Source: Persicobacter psychrovividus (GTDB lineage: Bacteria; Bacteroidota; Bacteroidia; Cytophagales; Cyclobacteriaceae). Taken from it: a stretch of DNA of 64,000 nucleotides. The position numbers and the translations under genes are program-made. Positions 34,095-42,638 of this stretch are shown one piece after another. Where the stretch lies: positions 1,240,001 through 1,304,000 of the forward strand of contig NZ_AP025292.1 of NCBI RefSeq assembly GCF_036492425.1, in the 5' to 3' direction. Positions within the stretch are counted from its first letter, which is position 1. Each line of letters opens with the position of its first letter. Under the pieces are notes generated by a model, which searched no databases, had not been told where the DNA came from, and was given only the letters and a program-made list of their open reading frames with translations.

Positions 34095-35048
34095 ATGATT
34101 AAGAGACATAAGATTCGTGAGGGATTCATAGAAATGCGGATACCTAAGCTTGATCCAGAAAGTGAAGGTAATTTTAAATGTATAACTTCTATTTCTAATA
34201 GTTATAATAAAATAGGAACTTATAATGTGAGTTTTTTGGGGTGGCGTCAACTTAAAAACTTCACCTTCTCTTTAGTTGCTGATTTACAACAGGAAAGATA
34301 CTTTCCATTAATCCATTATGCTCGTCAATATGGGGTGTTTCATTTTAAAAAGGCAAGTAATCCTGATCAAGAAGTAAAACAGTTGATTGGAGATCGTGAG
34401 GTATCAGCAACAGGAAGAATTATGAGGGATGATGTTGGGACTGAATATTGGGAAAAAATATGGTGTTTATGTATGATTTTTAGGGATAAAAAAGGTCAAA
34501 TGGCTCTACTTGAAGTTCCAAAAATTGTACATGAGAATGCTTATCCAGAACCTTATGTAGAGGATTTAGCAATGAATAGCGCTATACGGCATATGCAACA
34601 CCCTGACTTGAATGATGGTCATGCCATGGAAGCTTTAGGACGTGCTTTTGAGGTTATTAAAAATTTGGACAAAAATGTGAATATGTACTATATCCGTCGA
34701 GAGATGTGTTTATGGCTTTATGTTCCCTTACTTCGTGTATTTGGAGCAATACTTTCAAAAGATGAAGCACAGTACAATAAAGAATTAGAAGACGCAATAA
34801 ACTTACATAAAGAGTTTTATTCAATATTTTATTATTATGAAAAGGAGCCATGGGAGGAAGAACCTCAAGAATGGGATCGCCCAATAGATAGGAACGGATG
34901 GATTGCTTGGCGTTTATTGGCAGCGGCTTCAATTGCTTATGATAGGGGTCTGAATACCACTGTTGAAAGTGAGTATATACCTTCCTGGTTATATAAGGGA
35001 GAATTTAATGGATTACCAACTTTTTTTGATTTAGAAAAATATGGTTAG
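34095..35048 (+). CDS. Immunity-protein-like protein, copy 1
   Basis: 317 residues, soluble, mostly helical by composition, with no signal peptide or membrane segment. Conspicuous conserved parts are LKNFTFSLVADL, PLIHYARQYGVFHFKKASNPDQE, the completely shared core around VPKIVHENAYPEPYVEDL, and YYYEKEPWEEEPQEWDRP. It follows an orphan toxin tail by 12 bp and is duplicated in tandem with it, so it is most likely a cytosolic immunity protein against a polymorphic toxin. It might belong to an Imm49-like helical family, but I am not sure. A full cognate toxin is not present in the window. Confidence 0.6.
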   Translation: MIKRHKIREGFIEMRIPKLDPESEGNFKCITSISNSYNKIGTYNVSFLGWRQLKNFTFSLVADLQQERYFPLIHYARQYGVFHFKKASNPDQEVKQLIGDREVSATGRIMRDDVGTEYWEKIWCLCMIFRDKKGQMALLEVPKIVHENAYPEPYVEDLAMNSAIRHMQHPDLNDGHAMEALGRAFEVIKNLDKNVNMYYIRREMCLWLYVPLLRVFGAILSKDEAQYNKELEDAINLHKEFYSIFYYYEKEPWEEEPQEWDRPIDRNGWIAWRLLAAASIAYDRGLNTTVESEYIPSWLYKGEFNGLPTFFDLEKYG

Positions 35049-35385
35049 GCGCAGGATGTGCCAAAGCTACATTTCCATTACCCTCGGTTGGTAACCTGCG
35101 GAGAATAAACGCGCCGTCAGACATACTGAATTATGCCTTTACAGGATGGAATTATCTTTCACGAGAGGGACTCTCTCGATAGGGGCATTGATATCCGATT
35201 TGTGATGTTCGATTTCCGATATGCGATGTATTCAACCCATTTCAATGGGTTTTTGTGTTGATAGGCCAAGGCTTTATCCTTGGTGAAATAATGATCTGTG
35301 GACAGTAAACGGTAGCGTGAGACATAATGGATTATATCTTTACAGGGTGGGATTTGGCAATGACGCGAGAGACTCTCGCGATAGG
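35049..35385. repeat. Repeat mosaic between unit 1 and unit 2
   Basis: The same order of modules as in unit 1: CCTCGGTTGGTAACCTGCGG, CATACTGAATTATG, a hairpin with arms CACGAGAG / CTCTCTCG, AACCCATTTCAATGGGTT, then CATAATGGATTAT and another hairpin (about 35363-35385). No gene. Confidence 0.75.
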
Positions 35386-35472
35386 GCTTATTGGCATGTT
35401 AAACAGTCTTTCTCAACTGATGGGAAATTAAAGCCAATCGAAGTACAAGCATTTGATATTGAAATAATTTAA
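35386..35472 (+). pseudogene. Orphan toxin C-terminal tail, unit 2
   Basis: 28 codons, identical to the unit 1 tail except for two residues (SFSTDG for SFTTDG, and EII for ERI at the end). It stops 14 bp before the second immunity-like gene. Confidence 0.5.
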
Positions 35473-35486
35473 GAATAAAAAAACAG

Positions 35487-36440
35487 ATGATTAATAGACA
35501 TAAAATTCGGGAGGAGTTCATAGAGATATGGACACCTAAACCTGGTGAAAAAAGTGATGATAATTTTAAATGCATACCCTCAATTAGTGAATTTTATAGT
35601 AATATTGACAGGTATAATATAAGTTATTTAGGAGAAGAACAACTTAAAAACTTCACCTTTTCTTTAGTCGCTAATTTACTACAGGAAGAATATTTTCCTT
35701 TAATCCATTATTCACGTCAATATGGAATACTGCATTTTAAAAAGGCAAGTAATCCTGATCAAGAGATAAAACAGGCGATTGGAGATCGTGAGGGATCAGT
35801 AAAAGGAAGACTTACAAGGCATAATGTGGGTACCGATTATTGGGAAAAAATATGGTGTTTATGTATGATTTTTAGGGATAAAAAAGGTCAAATGGCTCTA
35901 CTTGAAGTTCCAAAAATTGTACATGAGAATGCTTATCCAGAACCTTATGTAGAGGATTTAGCAATGAATAGCGCTATACGGCATATGCAACACCCTGACT
36001 TGAATGATGGTCATGCAATGGAAGCTTTAGGGCGTGCTTTTGAGGTCATTAAGAATTTGGATAAAGATGAGGACATGTACTATATCCGTAGAGAGATGTG
36101 TTTGTGGCTTGATGTTCCTTTACTTCGGGTATTTGGAGCAATACTTTCAAAAGATGAAGCACAGTACAATAAAGAATTAGAAGAGGCAATTAACTTACAT
36201 AAAGAGTTTTATTCGATTTTTTATTATTATGAAAAAGAACCATGGGAGGAAGAACCTCAAGAATGGGATCGTCCGATGGATGAAAATGGATGGATTGCAT
36301 GGCGTTTATTGGCAGCGGCTTCAATTGCTTATGATAGGGGACTGAATACGACTGTTGAAAGTGAGTATATACCTTCCTGGTTATATAAGGCAGAATTTGA
36401 CGGATTACCAATTTTTTTTGATTTAGAAAAATATGGTTAG
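35487..36440 (+). CDS. Immunity-protein-like protein, copy 2
   Basis: 317 residues, same length as copy 1. Residues from about 119 onward are almost the same, while the first 118 show many substitutions (e.g. EFIEIWTPKPGEKSDDN against GFIEMRIPKLDPESEGN). The pattern of a divergent N-terminal third joined to a near-identical remainder suggests either recombination or gene conversion between copies, or selection for altered specificity in the N-terminal part. Function as for copy 1: candidate immunity protein. Confidence 0.6.
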   Translation: MINRHKIREEFIEIWTPKPGEKSDDNFKCIPSISEFYSNIDRYNISYLGEEQLKNFTFSLVANLLQEEYFPLIHYSRQYGILHFKKASNPDQEIKQAIGDREGSVKGRLTRHNVGTDYWEKIWCLCMIFRDKKGQMALLEVPKIVHENAYPEPYVEDLAMNSAIRHMQHPDLNDGHAMEALGRAFEVIKNLDKDEDMYYIRREMCLWLDVPLLRVFGAILSKDEAQYNKELEEAINLHKEFYSIFYYYEKEPWEEEPQEWDRPMDENGWIAWRLLAAASIAYDRGLNTTVESEYIPSWLYKAEFDGLPIFFDLEKYG

Positions 36441-36715
36441 GCGCAGGATGTGCCAAAGCTACATTTCCATTACCCTCGGTTGGTAACCTGCGGATAATAA
36501 ACAAGCCGTGAGACATAATTAATTATGCCTTTACAGGATGGAATTATCTTTCACGAGAAGGACTCTCTCGATAGGGGCATTGATATCCGATTTGTGATGT
36601 TCGATTTCCGAAATGCGATGTATTCAACCCATTTCAATGGGTTTTTGTATTGATAGGCCAAGGCTTTATCCTTGGTGAAAATAATGGATGGACCGTAGAA
36701 AGGGTTCTACGCCCA
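36441..36715. repeat. Repeat mosaic right of the duplicated unit
   Basis: A third copy of the repeat part of the unit without a following toxin tail. It ends near 36683 with a CCGTAGAAAGGGTTCTACG palindrome (36692-36710). 36716-36810 shows nothing recognisable. Confidence 0.7.
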
Positions 36716-36810
36716 GACAAGGATGGTAACAAACTCCACACAAATCATGATAATCCTTTTAATCAAGTAAATCAAGGTCCAGAACACAACGCCTCGCCCA
36801 CATCACGCGC

Positions 36811-36843
36811 CAAAAAAAACCTCTGGCAATTATACCAGAGGTT
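36811..36843 (-). terminator. Terminator of the efflux operon
   Basis: Stem AACCTCTGG / CCAGAGGTT (36818-36826 and 36835-36843) with an A8 tract on the left that becomes the U-run on the minus strand, 25 bp past the tolC-like stop. Confidence 0.85.
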
Positions 36844-36867
36844 ATTATTTGGGAGGATTATTACAAA

Positions 36868-38184
36868 TTATTCGGCGCTGGCCCAATAATGAGTGCTGTT
36901 CAGTCGGAGGGCTTCCAGGTCAGCATTGCTCAAATTGAACTGCTGATGTAAAGAAGCCAGCTTGGCATTGAGCAAGGCTGTTCTCGCATTCTGAAGATCT
37001 ACATAAGTGATGGCACCATTTTTATACTGCGATTGCGCCATTTCGAGGGCTGTTTGTGCCTGATCGATCAGCGTTTGTGCAGATTGCAATTTAGCCTGGT
37101 TGGTTTGAATTTCTGAAACCAGCTTGGTCCACTGTTGCGATAAATCGGTGATCACATTTTTTGTAGACAATTTTGAAACGGACACTTTTTTGCGTGCCAT
37201 ATGATTTTGTAACCTTACTTTATTTCCGTGGAAAATAGGCACTTTAAGTGTCAGCCCTACACGGTAATTAAATTTCAGTTCGTCAAGTTCTGGAACAAAC
37301 CCGTTTTTGTAACCTACTGCACCGTCAAGGTACAAGGCAGGCAAACGGCTTGATTTGGCCGCAGAGAGGTCCATGCGGGCAATTTTTTCTTTGGCTTGCG
37401 CAATCTGGATTTGGGTGTTGTTTAGCCAGTTGGAAGCGTTCTCAGGGCGCTCAGGAAGCATTTGTGCAGGCCACGACATATCTTCCACTTCGTCACTCAG
37501 GTCGGCATGTTCTTCGCCAGTAAGGTAGGCTACCGTCGCCAGAATTTTCTGCTCACCATTCTGAAGGTCATAAAGCTTGTTCTGGGCGTTTTCAATCTGA
37601 ACTTTGATATTCAACAGGTCCAGCTCCAGAGCTGTACCATTATCAACCCGAGACTGAATCAAGTCTTTGGTTTCTACCAATACCTTGATATTGGCCGTTT
37701 GCACTTTCAGGCTTTCCTCAACAAAACCAAGGTTCAGGTATAATCTTGAAAGTTCAAAAGCCAGTTGTTCTTCAGCCTGCTGAACACTCAAATGGGCCGT
37801 TTCTGCTTGCGCTTTTGCTTTATTGACCTGGCTGTTTACTCTGCCAAATCCCAGCAACAATTCACTGGCTTCCACACCAACATTTTCATTGTTGTTGGGG
37901 AACAGTTTCAAGTCTACCCCCTGTGGGCCAATAGGTAAAGTAACCGTTGGGGAAGGGGCAACATAATGATAAGAAGCCGAGGCGTCGATCATCGGCAGTC
38001 GGTTACCCTTCTGGAAAGAAACATAATCTTCGGCCAATTTTTCCTGCAAACGAGCAGACTGAATATTTGGGAAATTGGTGAACGCTTTTTGAATCCAAAC
38101 CTGAAGGGTTTGAGGGGCTTTATTTTCTGCTTTTACCTGAAGGCTCATCGCAAGGGCGAAAGCAATAATTATAACTTTTTTCAT
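36868..38184 (-). CDS. TolC-family outer-membrane efflux protein
   Basis: 438 residues with a signal peptide (MKKVIIIAFALAMSLQVKAE). It has two internally repeated long coiled-coil regions typical of outer-membrane efflux proteins (KAKAQAETAHLSVQQAEEQLAFELSRLYLNLGFVEESLKVQ; QWTKLVSEIQTNQAKLQSAQTLIDQAQTALEMAQSQ-type, written here only in part). It forms the trimeric channel-tunnel across the outer membrane. It is the last gene of the minus-strand operon hlyD-like, mfs, tolC-like, 24 bp after the MFS gene. Confidence 0.9.
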   Translation of the reverse strand: MKKVIIIAFALAMSLQVKAENKAPQTLQVWIQKAFTNFPNIQSARLQEKLAEDYVSFQKGNRLPMIDASASYHYVAPSPTVTLPIGPQGVDLKLFPNNNENVGVEASELLLGFGRVNSQVNKAKAQAETAHLSVQQAEEQLAFELSRLYLNLGFVEESLKVQTANIKVLVETKDLIQSRVDNGTALELDLLNIKVQIENAQNKLYDLQNGEQKILATVAYLTGEEHADLSDEVEDMSWPAQMLPERPENASNWLNNTQIQIAQAKEKIARMDLSAAKSSRLPALYLDGAVGYKNGFVPELDELKFNYRVGLTLKVPIFHGNKVRLQNHMARKKVSVSKLSTKNVITDLSQQWTKLVSEIQTNQAKLQSAQTLIDQAQTALEMAQSQYKNGAITYVDLQNARTALLNAKLASLHQQFNLSNADLEALRLNSTHYWASAE

Positions 38185-38208
38185 GGAGTCAATACTTAAA
38201 ATACTGAA

Positions 38209-39768
38209 TTAATGACCAGCCTCTACTTTACCGTTGACTTTGGTCTTTTTCATGATCAGACAGATCGGTAATATACAGACAAAGAACACGCCAATTACCT
38301 GAAATGAAGACACATAGGTAATGGTGTAGGCTTGTTTGTCCACAAGACCTTCAATCATCCGCATGGCGGTGGCACTTGCCTGGTGAACATTCACTCCTTT
38401 GGCAATTAAGCCGTGCATGATCAAGTTTTTCTTCTCGACAAATGCAGGATTGTCTGGGGTGATAAAACTGATCAGGTGGCCGCGTACACCCGCTACTTTA
38501 CGCACGATGTAGGTGTTCATCAGGGCAATACCAAAGGCACCACCTAACTGACGGATCATGTTGTTGATGGCCACCCCTTGCGGGATTTCTTCGGGCTTCA
38601 GTCCGGCAATTGCCTGATTGGTGATCGGTACAATGGAAAATCCAAGACCAATACCCCTGATCAGCAAAGGCATTACAAAGAAGACCATTCCTGCCATTGG
38701 GCTCGCCAGTGACATCCAGAAAGAGAAGATCGCATAGACCCCAAAACCAACAAAAAGCAGGTATTTTGGGTAAGCACCTTTTTGCATCAGTTTACCGACA
38801 ATCGGCATACAGAAGGCAGAGAACAAGGCGCCAGGAATCAGGCTCATTCCTGTTTCTGTGGCGGTGTAGCCCAGCAGGCGTTGCATCCATACGGGATACA
38901 CATACATGGAACTGTACAGCCCAAAGCCGAGGATCAGCGCAATGAAGGTGGTCATGGCCAGGTTGGGGTCTTTCAGGATTCTGATGTCCACCGCCGGCTT
39001 GTCTGTCCTCAGTTCCTGCCAAATAAACAGGCCGAGGGTAAGCACGCACAAGATGGCAAGTCCTAAAATCAGCTTGGAGTTAAACCAGTCTTCTGACTGC
39101 CCACGCTCAAGAATATATTGCAATGATCCCACCCAAAGCGCAAGGAAGATAATCCCCAGACGGTCGATGTGAATCTTGCTGCGGTCGATATGATACTCTT
39201 CTGGTTTTTTGTCGATGTAAAGAAATACCATCGCAGCGGCCAGAATTCCCAAAGGAATGTTGATATCGAAAATCAATGACCAATGGTAATTATCGACAAT
39301 AAATCCACCGAGTGTTGGTCCAATGGTTGGTCCAACGATCAGCCCCATCGAAAAGATGGCGGAAGCAATCGGGCGCTCTTCGAGTTCAAAGGCATCGAAA
39401 AGAATCGACTGAGAAGTAGAGAGTAACGCCCCGCCACCAATTCCTTGCAGGATTCGGAAAAATACCAGCATCTCCAAGGAGTTGGAGGCCCCACAGAAGT
39501 AGGAGGAAATGGTGAATAATAATATGGAATAGAAATAATAATTTTTTCGACCGAAGTAATTGGCTAAGAAGCCTGTCAGGGGAATGATGATTACGTTGGC
39601 AATCGCATATCCAGTGACCACCCAGGAGGTGTCTTCGATCGTGGCACCGAGGTTACCACTTATGTTCGTCAGTGCTACATTGACGATCGTTGTATCGATC
39701 AGTTCAAGCACTGCGGCAATTACCGTAGTTGCTACGATAATCCACTTGACAAATCCTTTAGCTGCCAT
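38209..39768 (-). CDS. DHA2-family multidrug efflux MFS permease (EmrB-like)
   Basis: 519 residues with 14 predicted membrane segments. The family motifs are present: DTTIVNVALTNISGNLGA in TM1 (D-E/T in the membrane), WVVTGYAIANVIIIPLTGFLANYFGRK (motif A), and LQGIGGGALLSTSQSILFD with motif-C-like GPTIGPTLGGFI. It pumps drugs or other lipophilic compounds from the inner membrane in exchange for protons, in a tripartite complex with the adjacent HlyD-like and TolC-like proteins. The stop lies 24 bp before the tolC-like gene, and the start 11 bp after the hlyD-like gene. Confidence 0.92.
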   Translation of the reverse strand: MAAKGFVKWIIVATTVIAAVLELIDTTIVNVALTNISGNLGATIEDTSWVVTGYAIANVIIIPLTGFLANYFGRKNYYFYSILLFTISSYFCGASNSLEMLVFFRILQGIGGGALLSTSQSILFDAFELEERPIASAIFSMGLIVGPTIGPTLGGFIVDNYHWSLIFDINIPLGILAAAMVFLYIDKKPEEYHIDRSKIHIDRLGIIFLALWVGSLQYILERGQSEDWFNSKLILGLAILCVLTLGLFIWQELRTDKPAVDIRILKDPNLAMTTFIALILGFGLYSSMYVYPVWMQRLLGYTATETGMSLIPGALFSAFCMPIVGKLMQKGAYPKYLLFVGFGVYAIFSFWMSLASPMAGMVFFVMPLLIRGIGLGFSIVPITNQAIAGLKPEEIPQGVAINNMIRQLGGAFGIALMNTYIVRKVAGVRGHLISFITPDNPAFVEKKNLIMHGLIAKGVNVHQASATAMRMIEGLVDKQAYTITYVSSFQVIGVFFVCILPICLIMKKTKVNGKVEAGH

Positions 39769-39779
39769 CCTGTGAGTTT

Positions 39780-40832
39780 TTAGTAGGCTACTGAAACATC
39801 AACACTCAAACCTGAGCGAAGCAATTTTGCTGCTTTAGCGCTTTTGTTTAATTTAATGATCACCGGCACACGCTGCACAATTTTCACGAAGTTACCTGTG
39901 GCGTTATCTGGAGGTAATAAAGAGAATTTTGCTCCTGTGGCTCTTGAAATACGGTCTACTTTTCCGCTCAATTCCAAATCAGGGTAAGCGTCTACCGACA
40001 CTTCAGCCTCGTCTCCCACTTTGATATTCTCCAGCTGTGTTTCCTTCATATTGGCGACCACATAGAAGTTTTGATCGTTCACAACGGTGAACAATGGCTG
40101 TCCCGCAGCGACAAATTGTCCAGGTTCGATGGTCATCTTTCCGATGCGCCCTTCAACAGGTGCTTTTACCGTGGTATAAGAAAGGTTCAGTTCTGCTTGT
40201 TTCAATTTAGCCTTGCGGATATCAACAGCAGCTTCTGCTTTTTTGATGGCCGAAGCCGCAATATTGATGCTCTGTTTGGCAAGGGTGATTTGATCCTGCG
40301 CAACAGCATATTTTTGATGCATCAGATTGTATTGCGCCGTAGCGTCGTCAAGGGTTTTCTGTGTTGTCGCGTGATCTTTGAAAAGATTTTTTGCGCGGTT
40401 TAAATCATCCGCCGCTTTGTCGTTGGCAATTTTGCTGGCTTTTGCGGTTGCTTTTACCAAATGCAATTTTGCTTCTGCCGCTTTCTTGTTGGCTTTGGCC
40501 TCAGCAAGGGTCGCGATGGATAAATCCAAATCGCCCTGTGCAGCAGTAACACCGATTTTATATTCTTTATTGTCAAACTGAAGGATGGTCTGCGCAGGCT
40601 TTACAGCATCATAATCATTTACGTTCACCGCCGTCACATAACCTGTTACCCGACCAATGACTGGATACTCATGTCCTTCAATCATGGCATTGTCGGTGGT
40701 TTCGTGGTGAAGGTTATACATCACCGTCTTAATACCATATCCAAGACCAATCAGGATAATCAGTCCTATAATATATTTCATTTTGCCTGACGGCTTTTGT
40801 TGTCCTTGTTGATTTTCGTTTTCCATAGTCAT
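39780..40832 (-). CDS. HlyD-family periplasmic adaptor (EmrA-like)
   Basis: 350 residues; the ATGs at 40832 and 40826 are both possible starts. It has an N-terminal membrane anchor (MKYIIGLIILIGLGYGIKTVMYNL), a biotinyl-lipoyl-like barrel (IGRVTGYVTAVNVNDYDAVKPAQTIL), a helical hairpin rich in Lys/Ala/Glu, and a second lipoyl half (VKAPVEGRIGKMTIEPGQFVAAGQPLFTVV) followed by a beta-barrel. It bridges the MFS pump and the TolC channel. First gene of the operon, divergent from the MarR gene, with the operator-like palindrome next to its promoter. Confidence 0.92.
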   Translation of the reverse strand: MTMENENQQGQQKPSGKMKYIIGLIILIGLGYGIKTVMYNLHHETTDNAMIEGHEYPVIGRVTGYVTAVNVNDYDAVKPAQTILQFDNKEYKIGVTAAQGDLDLSIATLAEAKANKKAAEAKLHLVKATAKASKIANDKAADDLNRAKNLFKDHATTQKTLDDATAQYNLMHQKYAVAQDQITLAKQSINIAASAIKKAEAAVDIRKAKLKQAELNLSYTTVKAPVEGRIGKMTIEPGQFVAAGQPLFTVVNDQNFYVVANMKETQLENIKVGDEAEVSVDAYPDLELSGKVDRISRATGAKFSLLPPDNATGNFVKIVQRVPVIIKLNKSAKAAKLLRSGLSVDVSVAY

Positions 40833-40848
40833 AAGTGTTTTGATGTTA

Positions 40849-41149
40849 CAAAAGTAAACTAAGCTGACTAAAAAGACAACTTTATTGACTAAAAAAGGTC
40901 AATCTAATTGACTTTTAATATTTTGACTATGATTCGTTATAGTATTGATTTACAGATATGTACAATTTTATTCTTTTCTTGTTCTTTTTGAGGTAAGATA
41001 TAGGGATTGCTAAAATACCTTTCATGAATTATCAAATCGGCAGTAGCTTTATTAAAGGATCGTGAGGAAGTGTGAAAACAACAAAAGACAACTTTATTGA
41101 CTAAATAAAGGTCAATTTAATTGACTTTAGGATTTATTTTTTATCTTTG
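40849..41149. promoter_or_regulatory. Divergent promoter/operator region of the efflux operon and marR
   Basis: Two copies of a roughly 40-bp sequence beginning AGACAACTTTATTGACT contain the palindrome GTCAATNTAATTGAC (40898-40912 with N=C; 41111-41125 with N=T). One lies beside the minus-strand TACTTTTG box (40849-40856) of the efflux operon, the other just upstream of the plus-strand TATCTTTG box (41142-41149) of the regulator. This is the layout expected of a MarR dimer repressing both promoters. Confidence 0.65.
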
Positions 41150-41170
41150 TGGAGATCACAGGACGATAAG

Positions 41171-41659
41171 ATGAAAAAGGAGAAAAGTTTAGACGAGTGG
41201 ATGACCTTTATATCGGCGCAGCAAAAGAATAGCATTACCCGCTTGCATGGCATCTTCAGAAAGCAAATGGAAATGACTGTTTTGCAGGAGATGGAGGCAC
41301 TCGGTCACCCCGATTTTAAGATTGGTCAGTTGGTATTGCTGGCGAATATCAAAAATGAAGGGTCGATCAGTAATGATATGGCCAAACATGCGCAGATCAC
41401 CAAGCAAGCGATGAACAAGGTGGTTCATGAATTGAAGGAGAAAGGCTATATATTCACGGAAGCCCACCCGAGCGACCGTCGGGCGTTGATGATCAAATTT
41501 ACCGAGCGGGGGAAGGTTTTCCGTTATGATTTATATTGCGTGGTGAAACGATTGCGTCAGAATTATGAGGATGTGGTGGGTGTTTCTGAAATGCAACAAT
41601 TTCAAAACACTTTGGAGAAGTTGGTAAATGCGGGCATGAAACACCTTCCTGCTCACTGA
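41171..41659 (+). CDS. MarR-family transcriptional regulator of the efflux operon (paralog 2)
   Basis: 162 residues from ATG 41171; the ATG at 41147 overlaps the promoter box and is rejected. Winged-helix motif KIGQLVLLANIKNEGSISNDMAKHAQITKQAMNKVVHELKEKGYIFTEAHPSDRRALMIKFTERGK, abbreviated here as the HTH around residues 47-110 with the SDRRALMI wing. It is divergent from the efflux operon and flanked by two operator-like palindromes, so it probably represses itself and the pump and responds to a pump substrate. Its last bases lie two bp from the convergent phenylalanine hydroxylase gene. Confidence 0.9.
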   Translation: MKKEKSLDEWMTFISAQQKNSITRLHGIFRKQMEMTVLQEMEALGHPDFKIGQLVLLANIKNEGSISNDMAKHAQITKQAMNKVVHELKEKGYIFTEAHPSDRRALMIKFTERGKVFRYDLYCVVKRLRQNYEDVVGVSEMQQFQNTLEKLVNAGMKHLPAH

Positions 41660-41661
41660 TT

Positions 41662-42408
41662 TTACCTGACGGGTTTTACATCGTTCAGCCCGTCTTCAAT
41701 AAGCTGATCGAGTCGTTTTTTTATCTCTGGTATTGCCCGTTCGAGTTCCTCCAGTTCCGAAATCACATAGTATTCCTGTTGGATATTGCTTTTTTCAAAG
41801 GGGTTGTTGAATATCGTGTCAATATTAAAGGGCAATTTGCGGGATTCCCCACCCACAGAAAATAAGGATTCTTTAGGGCTTGAAATAATGCCTGCACCAT
41901 AAATCCTGACCGCCTCCCGTTCCTGAATCAGTCCAAATTCCACCGTAAACCAATAGAGCCGTTGTAAAAGAGCAATGGCTTTTTCATTTTGGGTATATTC
42001 CAGCGCCATTTGAGCATAAGCCTGTATAAAAGAGGCGTAAACAGGGTTGACCAGCAAAGGGACATGCCCGAAAATATCATGAAACATATCGGGCTCTTCG
42101 ATATATTCCAGCTGTTGTTCATTTCTGAGCCAGGTGGAGGCAGGGAATTTTTTTTCCGCCAGTGCCTGGAAAAAATCCTCTACGGGAATCAGTCCTTTCA
42201 CCACCGTAATTGACCAGCCCGTAGCTTCCATCAGAACTTTATCCAGCGCCTCAAAACGGGGAATTTCTTCCCTTGAAAAACCAATTTTGTCCAAAGCTTT
42301 CAGGAATGGCGTACAGGCATATTTGGGGACAATCGCCATTTGTCGCTCATAAAGCTCCCGCCAAATTTTAAAATCTGCATCCGAATAGTCTTCATATTGT
42401 TGTTGCAT
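41662..42408 (-). CDS. phhA: Phenylalanine 4-monooxygenase
   Basis: 248 residues from the ATG with complement at 42406-42408; a longer start at 42444 is possible. It hydroxylates phenylalanine to tyrosine with tetrahydropterin and O2. The non-haem iron ligands are visible as H110 and H115 (EPDMFHDIFGHVPLL) and E157 (YWFTVEFGL), in the standard 2-His-1-Glu arrangement. The length fits the short bacterial single-domain form without the ACT regulatory domain. It lies divergent from the tyrosine-catabolic cluster and feeds it. No pterin carbinolamine dehydratase gene is in the window. Confidence 0.95.
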   Translation of the reverse strand: MQQQYEDYSDADFKIWRELYERQMAIVPKYACTPFLKALDKIGFSREEIPRFEALDKVLMEATGWSITVVKGLIPVEDFFQALAEKKFPASTWLRNEQQLEYIEEPDMFHDIFGHVPLLVNPVYASFIQAYAQMALEYTQNEKAIALLQRLYWFTVEFGLIQEREAVRIYGAGIISSPKESLFSVGGESRKLPFNIDTIFNNPFEKSNIQQEYYVISELEELERAIPEIKKRLDQLIEDGLNDVKPVR

Positions 42409-42475
42409 ACTGATGAAATTTGATTTCAGGTAAGTTTTAACCATCTGTTACAGTAGAATACCGTTACTGAAAATA

Positions 42476-42483
42476 TACGTTTG
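42476..42483 (+). promoter_or_regulatory. Promoter -7 box of the tyrosine catabolic cluster
   Basis: TACGTTTG fits the Bacteroidota consensus TAnnTTTG. It lies 156 bp before the CoA-transferase start, in the divergent region of phhA. No good -33 box is visible. Confidence 0.4.
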
Positions 42484-42638
42484 TCTAACGGGCTCGTTAT
42501 TTCTTGATTATTAATATTTGAAATAGCGTCATGTTTTTAGCCTGTATTTTCGCATAGGCTCTTTAATGTGCTAAAAAATTTACAAATAATTAAAAAAATA
42601 TTAAATTAAGTTAAACTTCACCCTTAACACTACCTACA

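Larger units (their letters stand above)
33653..36434 (+). repeat. Tandem duplication of a 1.39-kb toxin-tail/immunity unit
   Basis: Unit 1 runs from GGTTAGACGC at 33653, unit 2 from GGTTAGGCGC at 35043, and a partial third copy (repeat part only) starts at 36435 and fades out near 36683. Each full unit holds the same order: repeat modules, an orphan coding tail, and a 317-residue immunity-like gene. The spacing is 1390 and 1392 bp. The central 200 bp of the two genes look identical while their 5' parts differ considerably. Confidence 0.85.
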
